Shown here: piece by piece, positions 29,388 through 37,417 of the stretch
Numbering within the stretch: position 1 is the stretch's first letter
How the letters are laid out: each line of letters begins with the position of its first letter
NCBI RefSeq assembly: GCF_029892065.1
Contig: NZ_CP120374.1
Span: 186,001 to 250,000 of the forward strand
Direction of reading: 5' to 3'
DNA from: Sinorhizobium garamanticum
GTDB taxonomy: Bacteria; Pseudomonadota; Alphaproteobacteria; Rhizobiales; Rhizobiaceae
Length of the DNA: 64,000 bases
Notes under the pieces: generated by a model
The model's database searches: none
Told to the model about the DNA's origin: nothing
What the model saw: only the letters and a program-made list of their open reading frames with translations
Position numbers and translations under genes: made by a program

Positions 29388-29867
29388 CTACTCTTTCACG
29401 ATTGCTGTGACAGTTTCGATCACCTGCGACGCCATGGCGAACTCGCGGTCCCGACTCGAAATTCGATGGCGCTTTGCGATCCAGTCGAAGTCTGTGTAGG
29501 CCGCGTAGACGGATCCGTCCTTCGCCTGATAAACGAGGACCCGGACTGGCCAGTCGAGTCCCGCGAGTGGATTGGCGGTGATGAAAGTCGTGCCGAGCGC
29601 CGGATTGCCGAACATCACCAGGCGCGACGGACGCACTTCGTTGCCGGCGGCGTTGCCGAGCTTGGCCTGGTCGATGACGCCGAAGAGGGTGATGCCCTTT
29701 TCCTCGACGCTGGCCTTGATGCGGTGCACCGTCTCGCTGACCGAATAGCGGCTCTTGACCGTGACGATGCCGTCGCTGTCTGCGGCCTCTGCCATCGAAA
29801 CTTGAGCCAATGCCGTGGTTGCGGTGATCAAGGCGGCCGACAGCATTGCATTGCTGATCTTCATCAT
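29388..29867 (-). CDS. DUF302-domain secreted protein
   Basis: The 159-residue protein starts at the double ATG 29867/29864 behind AGAGGAGC. It has a signal peptide (AMLSAALITATTALAQV). The mature domain shows TVKSRYSVSETVHRIKASVE, GITLFGVIDQAKLGNAAG and LVMFGNPALGT then RVLVYQAKDGSVYAAYTD, the DUF302 fold. It probably resides in the periplasm. Function unknown; such proteins recur in stress islands and near redox genes. It follows the MFS gene by 37 nt on the same strand. Confidence 0.85.
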   Translation of the reverse strand: MMKISNAMLSAALITATTALAQVSMAEAADSDGIVTVKSRYSVSETVHRIKASVEEKGITLFGVIDQAKLGNAAGNEVRPSRLVMFGNPALGTTFITANPLAGLDWPVRVLVYQAKDGSVYAAYTDFDWIAKRHRISSRDREFAMASQVIETVTAIVKE

Positions 29868-29904
29868 TTCAGAGCTCCTCTCTCTAGCCCTCAAATGGGC
29901 TCAT

Positions 29905-31164
29905 TCAAGGATGCGGCTGCCGGCTGCGATTTGATAATGCCGTCTCTTGTCCATTTCGATAACTGGACCTCATGGCGCGCAGCGGTACGGCAAAGAGCAT
30001 GGCGAGCACAAGCATGGCGACGAGCACCAGGACTGAAGTGTTCCATCCGAAACGATCGTAGATCTGGCCCACCACCAGGCTGCCGAAGAGCCCACCCGTA
30101 TAATAGGAGGCGAGATAGGCGCCGCTTGCTGCCGCCTTCTCCGTGTCGGCGATGCGGCCGACCTGACTGGTCGCCAGCGCTTGCGCGAGAAAGGTGCCGA
30201 CGGCGACCATGGCGAGGCCCGCAAGCACCACGACGAGGCTGCTGCTCATGAGGGTGATGAGGCCAAGCGCGGCGCAAAGGAGTGTGAGCACAATGCCGGC
30301 TCCGGCGCCGAGACGACGGGAGATGAGTCCGCCTAGCGGCGTCGTGAACAGCGATGGCAGGAAAACGAAATAGACGAGGCCGAGCTGCATCTGTGAAAGC
30401 CCGAGCTCCACTAGCCGGAAGTTGACATAGGTGTAAGTGCCTATGAAAACGAAGAGGATCAGGAAGCCGATGGCGAGCAGCCCCAGCAGGCGCCGACTGC
30501 CGAGTACCGAACGCCAGCTTCCGTTGCTTCGCATTTGCCGGTCCGGCATCATGTGCTCGGTCCGCTTCAATGTGGTCCAGACGAGGGCCGCTCCCGCTAG
30601 GTTGAGAAGCGCGAAGGTCTGGAAGTTGGTGGACAATCCGCCGAGGTCGGCAACTGCCGCCGACAGAATTCGGCCAAAGAGGTTGCTGGCGACGTTGCCG
30701 GTGACATAGGCCGCAAGTGCGCCCGTTGCCCGCTCAGCCGGGAGATGCTCCGCCAGATAGGCCATAGTGAGGGTGAACGCGGTCGCCATGCACAGGCCCT
30801 GCGCCACGCGCAGGCCAGTGAAGATCGCGATGTCCCGCGTTGTCGAGAGCAACACGGTCGGCACGGCAAGCAGTGCGAGACTGATCCAGATGCCGTTCCG
30901 CCGATCCAGATTGCGCCCAAAAATGCCGACGGCGAGGCCGGCGACCGCCATGCCGAAGGTGCTGGCATTGACGGCGAAGCCCATGGCTGCGCGGCTAACT
31001 CCGAATTCTCGTTGCAGCGACGGCAGGATCGCCTGGGCGGCGAAGAGGTCGACCAGGGTCAGGAATGCAATGAGTGCAATGATGCCGAAATGCCAGCGGT
31101 CGGCTGCGGGGCTTGCCAGAACGGACAGGGACGCCGGCAGCGAGGTACGATCGAGGTTCGCCAT
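29905..31164 (-). CDS. MFS transporter
   Basis: The 419-residue protein has about 12 predicted membrane spans and the MFS inter-helix loop GIFGRNLDRRNGIW between helices 2 and 3. The layout is like drug/arabinose-efflux (YnfM-type) carriers, with LRVAQGLCMATAFTLTMAYL in the first half. Substrate cannot be inferred. The start has an excellent ribosome site, AAGGAGG. A perfect 12-bp hairpin lies 20 nt upstream of the start, between it and the cupin gene. Confidence 0.85.
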   Translation of the reverse strand: MANLDRTSLPASLSVLASPAADRWHFGIIALIAFLTLVDLFAAQAILPSLQREFGVSRAAMGFAVNASTFGMAVAGLAVGIFGRNLDRRNGIWISLALLAVPTVLLSTTRDIAIFTGLRVAQGLCMATAFTLTMAYLAEHLPAERATGALAAYVTGNVASNLFGRILSAAVADLGGLSTNFQTFALLNLAGAALVWTTLKRTEHMMPDRQMRSNGSWRSVLGSRRLLGLLAIGFLILFVFIGTYTYVNFRLVELGLSQMQLGLVYFVFLPSLFTTPLGGLISRRLGAGAGIVLTLLCAALGLITLMSSSLVVVLAGLAMVAVGTFLAQALATSQVGRIADTEKAAASGAYLASYYTGGLFGSLVVGQIYDRFGWNTSVLVLVAMLVLAMLFAVPLRAMRSSYRNGQETALSNRSRQPHP

Positions 31165-31183
31165 CGCTTATCCTCCTTAAAAT

Positions 31184-31218
31184 GCGGACGTTTCCCGCCA
31201 GTGGCCGGAAACGTCCGC
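31184..31218 (-). promoter_or_regulatory. Perfect 12-bp-stem hairpin between cupin and MFS genes
   Basis: The arms GCGGACGTTTCC and GGAAACGTCCGC flank an 11-base loop. On the minus strand it is followed by ATTTTAAGGAGG, so a weak U-run and the MFS ribosome site come right after. It may be an attenuating or processing hairpin, or an operator. A true terminator would need a longer U-tract. Confidence 0.6.
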
Positions 31219-31245
31219 GATGTTGCGGTGCTACAGCGCTGTGGC

Positions 31246-31740
31246 TCACATGGCGTGGTCGTCATCCTGCATCGGCGGCAAGATATCGGCCGAGTAGAGC
31301 ACGGCCGGCTTTGAGCCGTTGTTCTTCCACCAATGGGCAAGCTCGCCGAATTCGGCGGTCACTTCGCCCGCCTTGTGCTCGATCGGAACCTTGCAGCTGC
31401 TGCGATATTCGGTGATCGTGCCTTCCACGACCAGAATGTTGGCGGGACGCGCCTCGTGCGAATGCCACGGCACGACGCCGCCCGGCTGGACGATCAGCTT
31501 GCGCAGCCGCAGCGCATTCCCTTCCCACGCGCTTCCCTTCGAGGAAAGATCGATCGACGCGAGGACTTCATCGGTCACGCCTTCGGGCGCCGTGGCGCCG
31601 GGCGCCATGGCATTTGCTGCGATCTGGTCCTTGGGGCATTCTCCGGCCATAGCCGATGGCGCGGCGAGTGCGCTTGCGAAGAGTCCGAGCGCCGCAGCGG
31701 CGGCCAACGACAGACGGCCTGCGATGGATTTCTGAATCAT
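31246..31740 (-). CDS. Secreted cupin-domain protein
   Basis: The 164-residue protein has a signal peptide ending around SAMAG and a single cupin domain: GGVVPWHSHEARPANILVVEGTI and, later, GEVTAEFGELAHWWKN, giving His ligands for a metal. Two cysteines (GECPKD, SSCKVP) may pair. The C-terminus is rich in Asp/His (QDDDHAM). The start at 31740 follows AAGGAGAACCGGAC. It may be co-expressed with the MFS gene 82 nt downstream. Substrate unknown. Confidence 0.82.
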   Translation of the reverse strand: MIQKSIAGRLSLAAAAALGLFASALAAPSAMAGECPKDQIAANAMAPGATAPEGVTDEVLASIDLSSKGSAWEGNALRLRKLIVQPGGVVPWHSHEARPANILVVEGTITEYRSSCKVPIEHKAGEVTAEFGELAHWWKNNGSKPAVLYSADILPPMQDDDHAM

Positions 31741-31852
31741 GTCCGGTTCTCCTTGGTCGGTCCGGCCGGAGATATTCCGGCGGCACAAGGAGATTGCGGG
31801 ACATTCGGCCGACAAAGAAATGCCGCCTGCTTTTGAATTCCATAGCTCAGAG

Positions 31853-32788
31853 CTATTGCGGAAGGGGAGGGGTGTCGGCGGCCGATCGGCGCATGTCTAT
31901 GCCAGAATGTGGTGCCGCCCAGCCGTAGGATTTGACCGCTCCAACGAAGGTGGCGACAGCCGGCGAGAACCGCCGGCCTGCGACAGTCACGAGGCAAACC
32001 TCCCGCGTGACCTCCGGTTCGACCACAGGCCGCACCTGCAAACCTGGAATGACGGCGCTGTATTCGGGAATGAAGCAGATGCCGAGCCCGCCGGCCACCA
32101 TGTTTTGTATCCAGTCCTCCCGCTCGCTCGAGTAGGAGATCTGAGTCTTCACACCAGAGGACTCGCACAACTCCGTCAGATAATCCCAATATTCGCAGTT
32201 CACACGTCTAAGATAGATCTCGCCATCGATGGCGGTAATGGGAACCGCATCGTATTGACAAAGACGATGACCCGGAGGAAAGGCGAGCATGAACCTTTCA
32301 CGAAACAGCGGCGTCACGTCGAAGCGTTCGGGGAAACGGTCGCTGCTCGCCATGATGGCGACATCTATCTCCCCTTCCTCAAGCAGTTCTGAAAGCTTGG
32401 ACGGCACACCTTCGACGAGCTGAAGCTGAACGCCGCGGTGACGCATGTTGAAGTCGGTCAGGAGGCCGGTAAACCGACGCGGCCCGATCGTGCACATGAT
32501 GCCGACCTTCACATGCGCGTCTTCCAGACAGAGAAAGCGTGACGCTTCCTGCCTGACGCCCGAGAGTTCGTCGAGAATCGACTGAAACCGCGGTCTCAGC
32601 AGGTTTCCGAGATCCGTGATGTGGGTCAGGTTCCGTTCCCGCCGAAACAGGAGCCCGCCCACTTCATCCTCGAGTTGCTGGACGGCACGGCTTAATGCCG
32701 GCTGGGTCACGTGGCACTTTTCGGCGGCACGCGTGAAATTTCGCGTCTCGCAAACGGCCAGGAAATACCGAACGTGGTGAATGTCCAT
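31853..32788 (-). CDS. LysR-family transcriptional regulator
   Basis: The 311-residue regulator has an HTH at the N-terminus (HHVRYFLAVCETRNFTRAAE, VTQPALSRAVQQLEDEVGG) and an effector domain with VKVGIMCTIGPRRFTGLL. It resembles CynR/HcaR-like or OxyR-side members by eye, without assignable ligand. I start at ATG 32788 behind GGGGGA. It is divergent from bdhA over a 175-nt spacer with a palindrome, so it probably controls bdhA-patatin and itself. The cupin gene lies downstream on the same strand. Confidence 0.85.
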   Translation of the reverse strand: MDIHHVRYFLAVCETRNFTRAAEKCHVTQPALSRAVQQLEDEVGGLLFRRERNLTHITDLGNLLRPRFQSILDELSGVRQEASRFLCLEDAHVKVGIMCTIGPRRFTGLLTDFNMRHRGVQLQLVEGVPSKLSELLEEGEIDVAIMASSDRFPERFDVTPLFRERFMLAFPPGHRLCQYDAVPITAIDGEIYLRRVNCEYWDYLTELCESSGVKTQISYSSEREDWIQNMVAGGLGICFIPEYSAVIPGLQVRPVVEPEVTREVCLVTVAGRRFSPAVATFVGAVKSYGWAAPHSGIDMRRSAADTPPLPQ

Positions 32789-32886
32789 ACCGTCCCCCGC
32801 AGGGTTTTCGTGTCCAGGCGGCCACTCTCCAATGCAGGCGCCGCTTTCACCAATGCAATTCACCTATCGAATTCATAGCACAGTGG

Positions 32887-32902
32887 CATTTCAGTTGAAA
32901 TG
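32887..32902. promoter_or_regulatory. Palindromic operator candidate between LysR gene and bdhA
   Basis: CATTTCAGTTGAAATG is a 7-2-7 perfect palindrome in the divergent intergenic region, 61 nt before the bdhA start. Flanking ATTCAT and GAAT extend partial symmetry. It could be the LysR binding site. Confidence 0.5.
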
Positions 32903-32963
32903 AATACAGCGCCATTCTCGTCCCACCAGAGGCCCTTCGGCCCAAACGTGAGGAGACGCGGAC

Positions 32964-33794
32964 ATGTTCAAAAGTAGCGACGCTGAAATCGGCGCGATGT
33001 TCGGGCGCAAGGCGCTCGAGGGGCGCAGCGCCATCGTCACCGGTTCCACCAGCGGCATTGGTCTCGGCATCGCCCAGGCGCTGGCCAAGGCGGGCGCGGC
33101 AGTGATGCTCAACGGCTTTGGCGAACCGGCCGAAATCGAACGGCAGCGGGCCGAGATGGCGGAGGAGAACGACGTCGACGTCGCCTACGACAGCGCCGAC
33201 ATGTCGAACCCGCGTGCGATCCAGATGATGGTCGAGCGCGCCGGCGCCCGCTTCGGACAGATCGACATCGTCGTCAACAATGCCGGTATCCAGCACGTCG
33301 CTCCTATCGCCGAATTCCCTGCGGCCAAGTGGGACGCGATCCTTGGGATCAATCTTTCTGCTGCGTTTCACCTCGTCCAGGCGACCTACGATCAGATGCG
33401 GGCACGCGGCTATGGGCGCATCATCAATGTCGCCTCGGCGCATGGTCTCGTCGCCTCGCCCTACAAGTCCGCTTACGTGGCCGCCAAGCATGGGCTCGTC
33501 GGGCTCACCAAGGTAGTGGCTCTCGAAGGCGCGGAATTCGGCATCACGGCCAATGCGATTTGCCCGGGCTATGTCTGGACTCCTCTCGTCGAGCAGCAGA
33601 TCGACGATCAGGCAAAATCCCACGGCATCGCGCGCGATGCGGTCATCCGCGACGTGTTCCTGAAGAACCAGCCGACCAAGCGCTTTGCGACTGTCGAGGA
33701 GATGGGCGCGTTGAGTGTCTTTCTGTGCAGCACCGCCGCCGCCTCGATAACCGGCGCGGCAATCCCTGTCGATGGCGGATGGACGGCCCACTGA
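32964..33794 (+). CDS. bdhA: D-3-hydroxybutyrate dehydrogenase
   Basis: It oxidises D-3-hydroxybutyrate, from poly-hydroxybutyrate breakdown, to acetoacetate with NAD. The 276-residue SDR shows the cofactor motif TGSTSGIGLGIAQ, NNAGIQHVAPI, the catalytic Ser with SPYKSAYVAAKHGL (Tyr and Lys), and the family C-terminus ITGAAIPVDGGWTAH. Segment ANAICPGYVWTPLVE is typical of bacterial BdhA. An N-terminal extension of about 16 residues precedes the usual start. ATG 32964 follows GAGGAGACGCGGAC. It is followed 26 nt later by a patatin-like gene. Confidence 0.9.
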   Translation: MFKSSDAEIGAMFGRKALEGRSAIVTGSTSGIGLGIAQALAKAGAAVMLNGFGEPAEIERQRAEMAEENDVDVAYDSADMSNPRAIQMMVERAGARFGQIDIVVNNAGIQHVAPIAEFPAAKWDAILGINLSAAFHLVQATYDQMRARGYGRIINVASAHGLVASPYKSAYVAAKHGLVGLTKVVALEGAEFGITANAICPGYVWTPLVEQQIDDQAKSHGIARDAVIRDVFLKNQPTKRFATVEEMGALSVFLCSTAAASITGAAIPVDGGWTAH

Positions 33795-33820
33795 CCGCCG
33801 CAGCGAAGAGGAGGAGAGCC

Positions 33821-34903
33821 ATGAACAAGCACGCCAAATTTGGCCCCGCGCCTGACGATCAGGAAAGGCCCGTCATCGCCAGTGTGCGTCCGCCACGAAC
33901 GATTAACCTGGCGCTTCAGGGAGGCGGTGCGCACGGCGCCTTCACCTGGGGCGTGCTCGACCGGCTGCTCGACGAGCCGAACCTCTCCTTCGAAGGCATC
34001 GTCGCCACCAGTGCCGGCGCGATGAACGCCGCCGTCCTGGCCTATGGGCTTGCGGAAGGCGGGCGCAGCGGCGCGCAAAGAGCGCTTGCCAATTTCTGGC
34101 GCCGCATCAGCCATTCTGCGGCTTTCAGTCCGCTGCAGCCGAGTTTTCTGGACCGCGTGACCGGGTCGAAATCCTTGGAGTTTTCGCCTGCCTTTGTCAT
34201 TTTCGATATGGTGACGCGGCTGCTCTCGCCCTACCAGTTCAATCCGTTGAACTACAATCCGCTGCGTCAGGTTCTGGAGCAATCGATCGATCTCGACGCG
34301 ATCCGCATGTCGCGTTGTCCGGTGAAGCTGAACATCTGCGCGACCAACGTGCGCTCTGGCAAGGTCAAGGTATTCTCCAACGACGAGATCTCGATCGACG
34401 CCGTAATGGCCTCGGCCTGCCTGCCGTTCCTGTTTCAAGCCGTCGAGATCGACGGCGAGGCCTATTGGGACGGAGGTTACATGGGAAACCCCGCCATTTT
34501 CCCGCTGATCTACGGCTGCGACACACCGGACGTGCTAGTGGTGCACATCAATCCGCTGGAGCGCACGGAACTGCCGCGCACTGCAGGCGAAATCCTGAAC
34601 AGGATCAATGAGATCAGCTTCAACTCGTCGCTGTTGAGGGAGATGCGAGCGATCGCCTTCGTAACGCAGCTGATCGATTCCAAGGCTGGCAAGGGCCTCG
34701 ATCTCAAGCGCATCTTCGTGCACGGCATCTCCGACGACGAGACGATGAGAAACCTCAGCGTATCGAGCAAGCTCAACGCTGAGTGGGGAGCCCTCGTCGA
34801 CCTCCGTGACCGCGGCCGACAGTGCGCGGAGGAGTGGCTGATGGCGAACTACGACGCGATAGGGAAGCGTTCGAGCGTCGATATCAGTACGCGTTACCTC
34901 TAG
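33821..34903 (+). CDS. Patatin-like phospholipase/esterase
   Basis: The 360-residue protein has the oxyanion motif LQGGGAHGAFTWG, the nucleophile elbow IVATSAGAMNAAV and the catalytic Asp in WDGGYMGNPA. The usual GxSxG is ATSAG here, so the first Gly is Ala; the Ser and second Gly stay. In rhizobia this gene accompanies bdhA, so it may act on polyhydroxybutyrate granules or membrane lipids; that is inference. ATG 33821 is behind GAGGAGAGCC. Its TAG stop lies inside the left arm of a dispersed palindrome. Confidence 0.87.
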   Translation: MNKHAKFGPAPDDQERPVIASVRPPRTINLALQGGGAHGAFTWGVLDRLLDEPNLSFEGIVATSAGAMNAAVLAYGLAEGGRSGAQRALANFWRRISHSAAFSPLQPSFLDRVTGSKSLEFSPAFVIFDMVTRLLSPYQFNPLNYNPLRQVLEQSIDLDAIRMSRCPVKLNICATNVRSGKVKVFSNDEISIDAVMASACLPFLFQAVEIDGEAYWDGGYMGNPAIFPLIYGCDTPDVLVVHINPLERTELPRTAGEILNRINEISFNSSLLREMRAIAFVTQLIDSKAGKGLDLKRIFVHGISDDETMRNLSVSSKLNAEWGALVDLRDRGRQCAEEWLMANYDAIGKRSSVDISTRYL

Positions 34904-35005
34904 AGCGGGATGAGGAAAAGTGTGAAGCGGTTTTCCGCCCGCATCCCGCTCTAACTTATTAGAATCGATCCCGTTTATGATTTTGGGTCGATTCGACCCA
35001 AAATC
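34901..35005. repeat. Dispersed palindromic repeats after the patatin gene
   Basis: The hairpin 34901-34954 has arms TAGAGCGGGATG and CATCCCGCTCTA, the same family as 15417-15458. A second near-perfect hairpin, 34979-35005, reads GATTTTGGGTCGA and TCGACCCAAAATC. Its AAAATCA... tail also occurs near 15386. The pair overlaps the stop codon of the patatin gene and could protect or stabilise its 3' end. Confidence 0.75.
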
Positions 35006-35103
35006 ATCGTGATCTAGGGCGTTCGACGCTTCCCGACCAATCAGGCGCGTCGCCACGGAGTGCGCGCATGCCCTCGCTGCCATCCCCTCCCAATGGCAGT
35101 CCT

Positions 35104-35147
35104 GCCCCCCGATACGGCCCGATCGGCCCGATCCGGGGGGCTTTTTT
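35104..35147 (+). terminator. Rho-independent terminator
   Basis: A GC-rich stem with arms GCCCCCCGAT and ATCCGGGGGGC, containing an inner CGGCCCGATCGGCCCG, is followed by CTTTTTTCGT. It lies 200 nt past the patatin stop and 147 nt before bufA. It may end the bdhA-patatin transcript or an untranslated RNA or leader of the bufferin operon. Confidence 0.75.
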
Positions 35148-35293
35148 CGTCTCAGGTGCACCCGTCGCCGGCGGATAGTTCGGCCTATCGAAACCATGCC
35201 TGAACAGCATTTCAAACAGCGCGAGCGGTCTGCGAAGCTTCTTACATCAGGCCGATGTCCGGTCTGAACAACGTCAGATCCAGGAGATGTTCA

Positions 35294-35563
35294 ATGATCA
35301 ACACTCGTACGCTCATCGGTTCCGCGCTCGCGGCGATCGCCTCCGTTTCGGCTTCCACGGCTTCGGCAGGACCGGCCGCCCAGCCCGAGTTCTCGTTCGA
35401 GAAGTGTTACGGCATCGTCAAGGCCGGGCAGAACGACTGCCAGACGGCAACCCATTCCTGCGCGGGCACCTCGACGATGGACGACCAGGCCGATGCCTGG
35501 ATCTACGTGCCTGCCGGCACCTGCGGAAAGATCGCCGGCGGCAGCGACGCCCCCAAGGCCTGA
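35294..35563 (+). CDS. bufA: Bufferin-type precursor (DUF2282), copper-buffering peptide
   Basis: The 89-residue protein has a signal peptide ([20 protein letters not shown]) and a short mature part with four cysteines: Cys38 in EKCYG, Cys49 in NDCQ, Cys56 in HSCAG and Cys77 in GTCGK. This matches the BufA1/DUF2282 family, periplasmic RiPP-like peptides whose cysteines are modified by a DUF692 enzyme to bind copper. ATG 35294 follows AGGAGATGTTCA; the in-frame 35255 start lacks a site. The next genes encode the modifying and partner proteins, which supports the assignment. Confidence 0.88.
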   Translation: MINTRTLIGSALAAIASVSASTASAGPAAQPEFSFEKCYGIVKAGQNDCQTATHSCAGTSTMDDQADAWIYVPAGTCGKIAGGSDAPKA

Positions 35564-35598
35564 CGGCCTCTCGATAACCAAGCAAAGGGAGTAGACCG

Positions 35599-36630
35599 AT
35601 GCCCAAGACTTTTCCAACTCACCCGGTGCCGTGCGCTGCGGGCATCGGCCTCCGTTCGATACACATTGCCGAGATGCTTTCCCGCAGGCCTGCTGCGGGT
35701 TGGCTGGAAGTCCATGCCGAAAACTACATGGGCCACTCAGCGGCGGTGGATGCGCTCGAAAAGCTGCGCGAGGTTTATCCGCTTTCGGTGCACGGTGTCG
35801 GACTTTCACTTGGCAGTGCCTCAGGTCTCGACCGGGCGCATCTGGAGCGGCTGCATCGCGTCTGCGAACGCTTCCAGCCAGCGATCGTCTCGGAGCACCT
35901 TGCCTGGAGCGTCTCCGACGGCGCCTACCTCAACGACCTCCTTCCGCTCCGCTATGACGAAGAGGCGCTCGCCATCGTGTCCGGGAACGTGGCCCGGCTG
36001 CAGGATACGCTCAAGCGCCGCGTGTTCATCGAAAACCTGTCCGCCTATCTCGCCTTCGCTGAATCGAGCATGACCGAGGCCGAGTTCCTGACCGAGCTCG
36101 TCAGCCGAACCGGTTGCGGCTTGCTGCTGGACGTCAACAACGTCCATGTCTCCGCAAGCAACCTCGATTTCGATGCCTTGGCCTTCATCGACGCCCTGCC
36201 TGCCGACGCGATCGGTGAAATTCACCTTGCGGGCCACGCCGTCAACGAGGTGGATGGCGACGTCATTCTCATCGACGACCATGGGTCGCGCGTGCCACCG
36301 GCCGTCTGGTCACTCTATGCCCACGCCCTCCGCAGGATCGGTCCACGACCGACACTCATCGAATGGGACACCGATGTGCCGCCGCTTGAGGTCTTGTTGG
36401 GCGAAGCGATGTGGGCCGACATGCTCGCCCGCCGGATCGCCTTCGACGAACGCCTTGAGGAGCCGCCGGGTACCGTACCAGACGGCCGTTTTGAGACCAT
36501 GAGGTTGCCCGGCCGCGACGGCACAACTGGTATCCTTTTCCCGGCACTAGCTGCAATCGCGGCAGTAAAAGTCGCTTGCGGCAAGTGCGCATCGGATCAT
36601 TGCAGGAGGGACGGCCATGTCCTCCATTGA
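35599..36630 (+). CDS. bufB: MNIO (DUF692) iron enzyme, bufferin-modifying
   Basis: Multinuclear non-haem iron oxidases modify peptide cysteines, to thiooxazole-type rings in bufferins. The 343-residue TIM barrel shows GIGLRSIHIAEML, WLEVHAENYMG, SVHGVGLSLGS, SEHLAWS, IENLSAYLAF, LLLDVNNVHVSASN, EIHLAGH and IEWDTDVPP, covering the expected His/Asp/Glu metal ligands. At 343 residues it is longer than the 280-290 I expect. The extra C-terminal tail after about residue 295 contains Cys residues (VACGKCASDHC) and overlaps bufC by 14 nt. Confidence 0.88.
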   Translation: MPKTFPTHPVPCAAGIGLRSIHIAEMLSRRPAAGWLEVHAENYMGHSAAVDALEKLREVYPLSVHGVGLSLGSASGLDRAHLERLHRVCERFQPAIVSEHLAWSVSDGAYLNDLLPLRYDEEALAIVSGNVARLQDTLKRRVFIENLSAYLAFAESSMTEAEFLTELVSRTGCGLLLDVNNVHVSASNLDFDALAFIDALPADAIGEIHLAGHAVNEVDGDVILIDDHGSRVPPAVWSLYAHALRRIGPRPTLIEWDTDVPPLEVLLGEAMWADMLARRIAFDERLEEPPGTVPDGRFETMRLPGRDGTTGILFPALAAIAAVKVACGKCASDHCRRDGHVLH

Positions 36631-37417
36631 GACCCTGCAGAGTGTCGTCGCGCGCGCAGTTCTGACGACCGGGCCGGCAGATATTCTGCCACTGCTCGCG
36701 CGGGGCCGTTTCGATCCCGCAAAGCGGCTGAACATCTACCGCAACAATACGCTCGTCTCGCTGACCGCAACCTTGAAGGCAGTTTTCCCCGTAACTGCGC
36801 GGCTGCTCGATGAGCGCTATTTCTCCTACGCGGCCGGCTGTTTTATCCGGAACAACCCGCCGCAGGAGCCGAGGCTCTCCCGCTACGGCAGAGATTTTGC
36901 CAGATTCCTCGCCCGCTTCGAGGGAACCGCCCAACTGCCCTTTGTCTCTGAGACGGCGCGGCTGGAGTGGAAGATTGCCGAAGCGCTTGACGCGCCGCTG
37001 AAGCGGCCATGCACGCTCATGGAGCTCTACGATGGGCTGTCGAGCGGGTCCTTCGCGCTCTTCCTACAGCCTTCGCTCCGACTCGTTTTCTGCCGCTGGC
37101 CTGCCCTCAGCATATGGGCGGCGCACCAGCAGGGAGGCGATGCCGACAGGCTCGCGGATCTCAACCGCGAACCGGAGCGCATCGCGCTCTGGCGGCATGG
37201 TGACACCGTTCGCTTCCTGCGCCTCGACGCCGCGGAGTTTGCGTTCTGGCACACGTTGATGCGGGGCAGGGGACTCGAGGCTGCCGTCGCCCGCGCCTGC
37301 CGCCACGCGCCCGAGTTCGATATCGCGCGAGCGTTGACGGGCCTCTTCGTCAGTGAACTCGTCATCGGCATCCATCGCATGAAGGAGCCTTCCAACCGTC
37401 AGGAGAGAGTGTCATGA
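36617..37417 (+). CDS. bufC: BufC/DUF2063 partner protein
   Basis: The 266-residue protein has the DUF2063 N-terminal helical domain (LNIYRNNTLVSLTATLKAVF then RLLDERYFSYAAGCFI), historically annotated as putative DNA-binding. In bufferin systems this protein forms a complex with the DUF692 enzyme and binds the precursor. ATG 36617 has GCAGGAGGGACGGCC before it and overlaps the bufB end, so the genes are coupled. Its own end overlaps the DoxX start (ATGA). The usual second domain seems present to residue 260. Confidence 0.85.
   Translation: MSSIETLQSVVARAVLTTGPADILPLLARGRFDPAKRLNIYRNNTLVSLTATLKAVFPVTARLLDERYFSYAAGCFIRNNPPQEPRLSRYGRDFARFLARFEGTAQLPFVSETARLEWKIAEALDAPLKRPCTLMELYDGLSSGSFALFLQPSLRLVFCRWPALSIWAAHQQGGDADRLADLNREPERIALWRHGDTVRFLRLDAAEFAFWHTLMRGRGLEAAVARACRHAPEFDIARALTGLFVSELVIGIHRMKEPSNRQERVS

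Noticed and set aside
36617..37417. BufC as a DNA-binding regulator
   Set aside because: The DUF2063 name is historical; adjacency to DUF692 and DUF2282 genes points to a bufferin partner, not a regulator.
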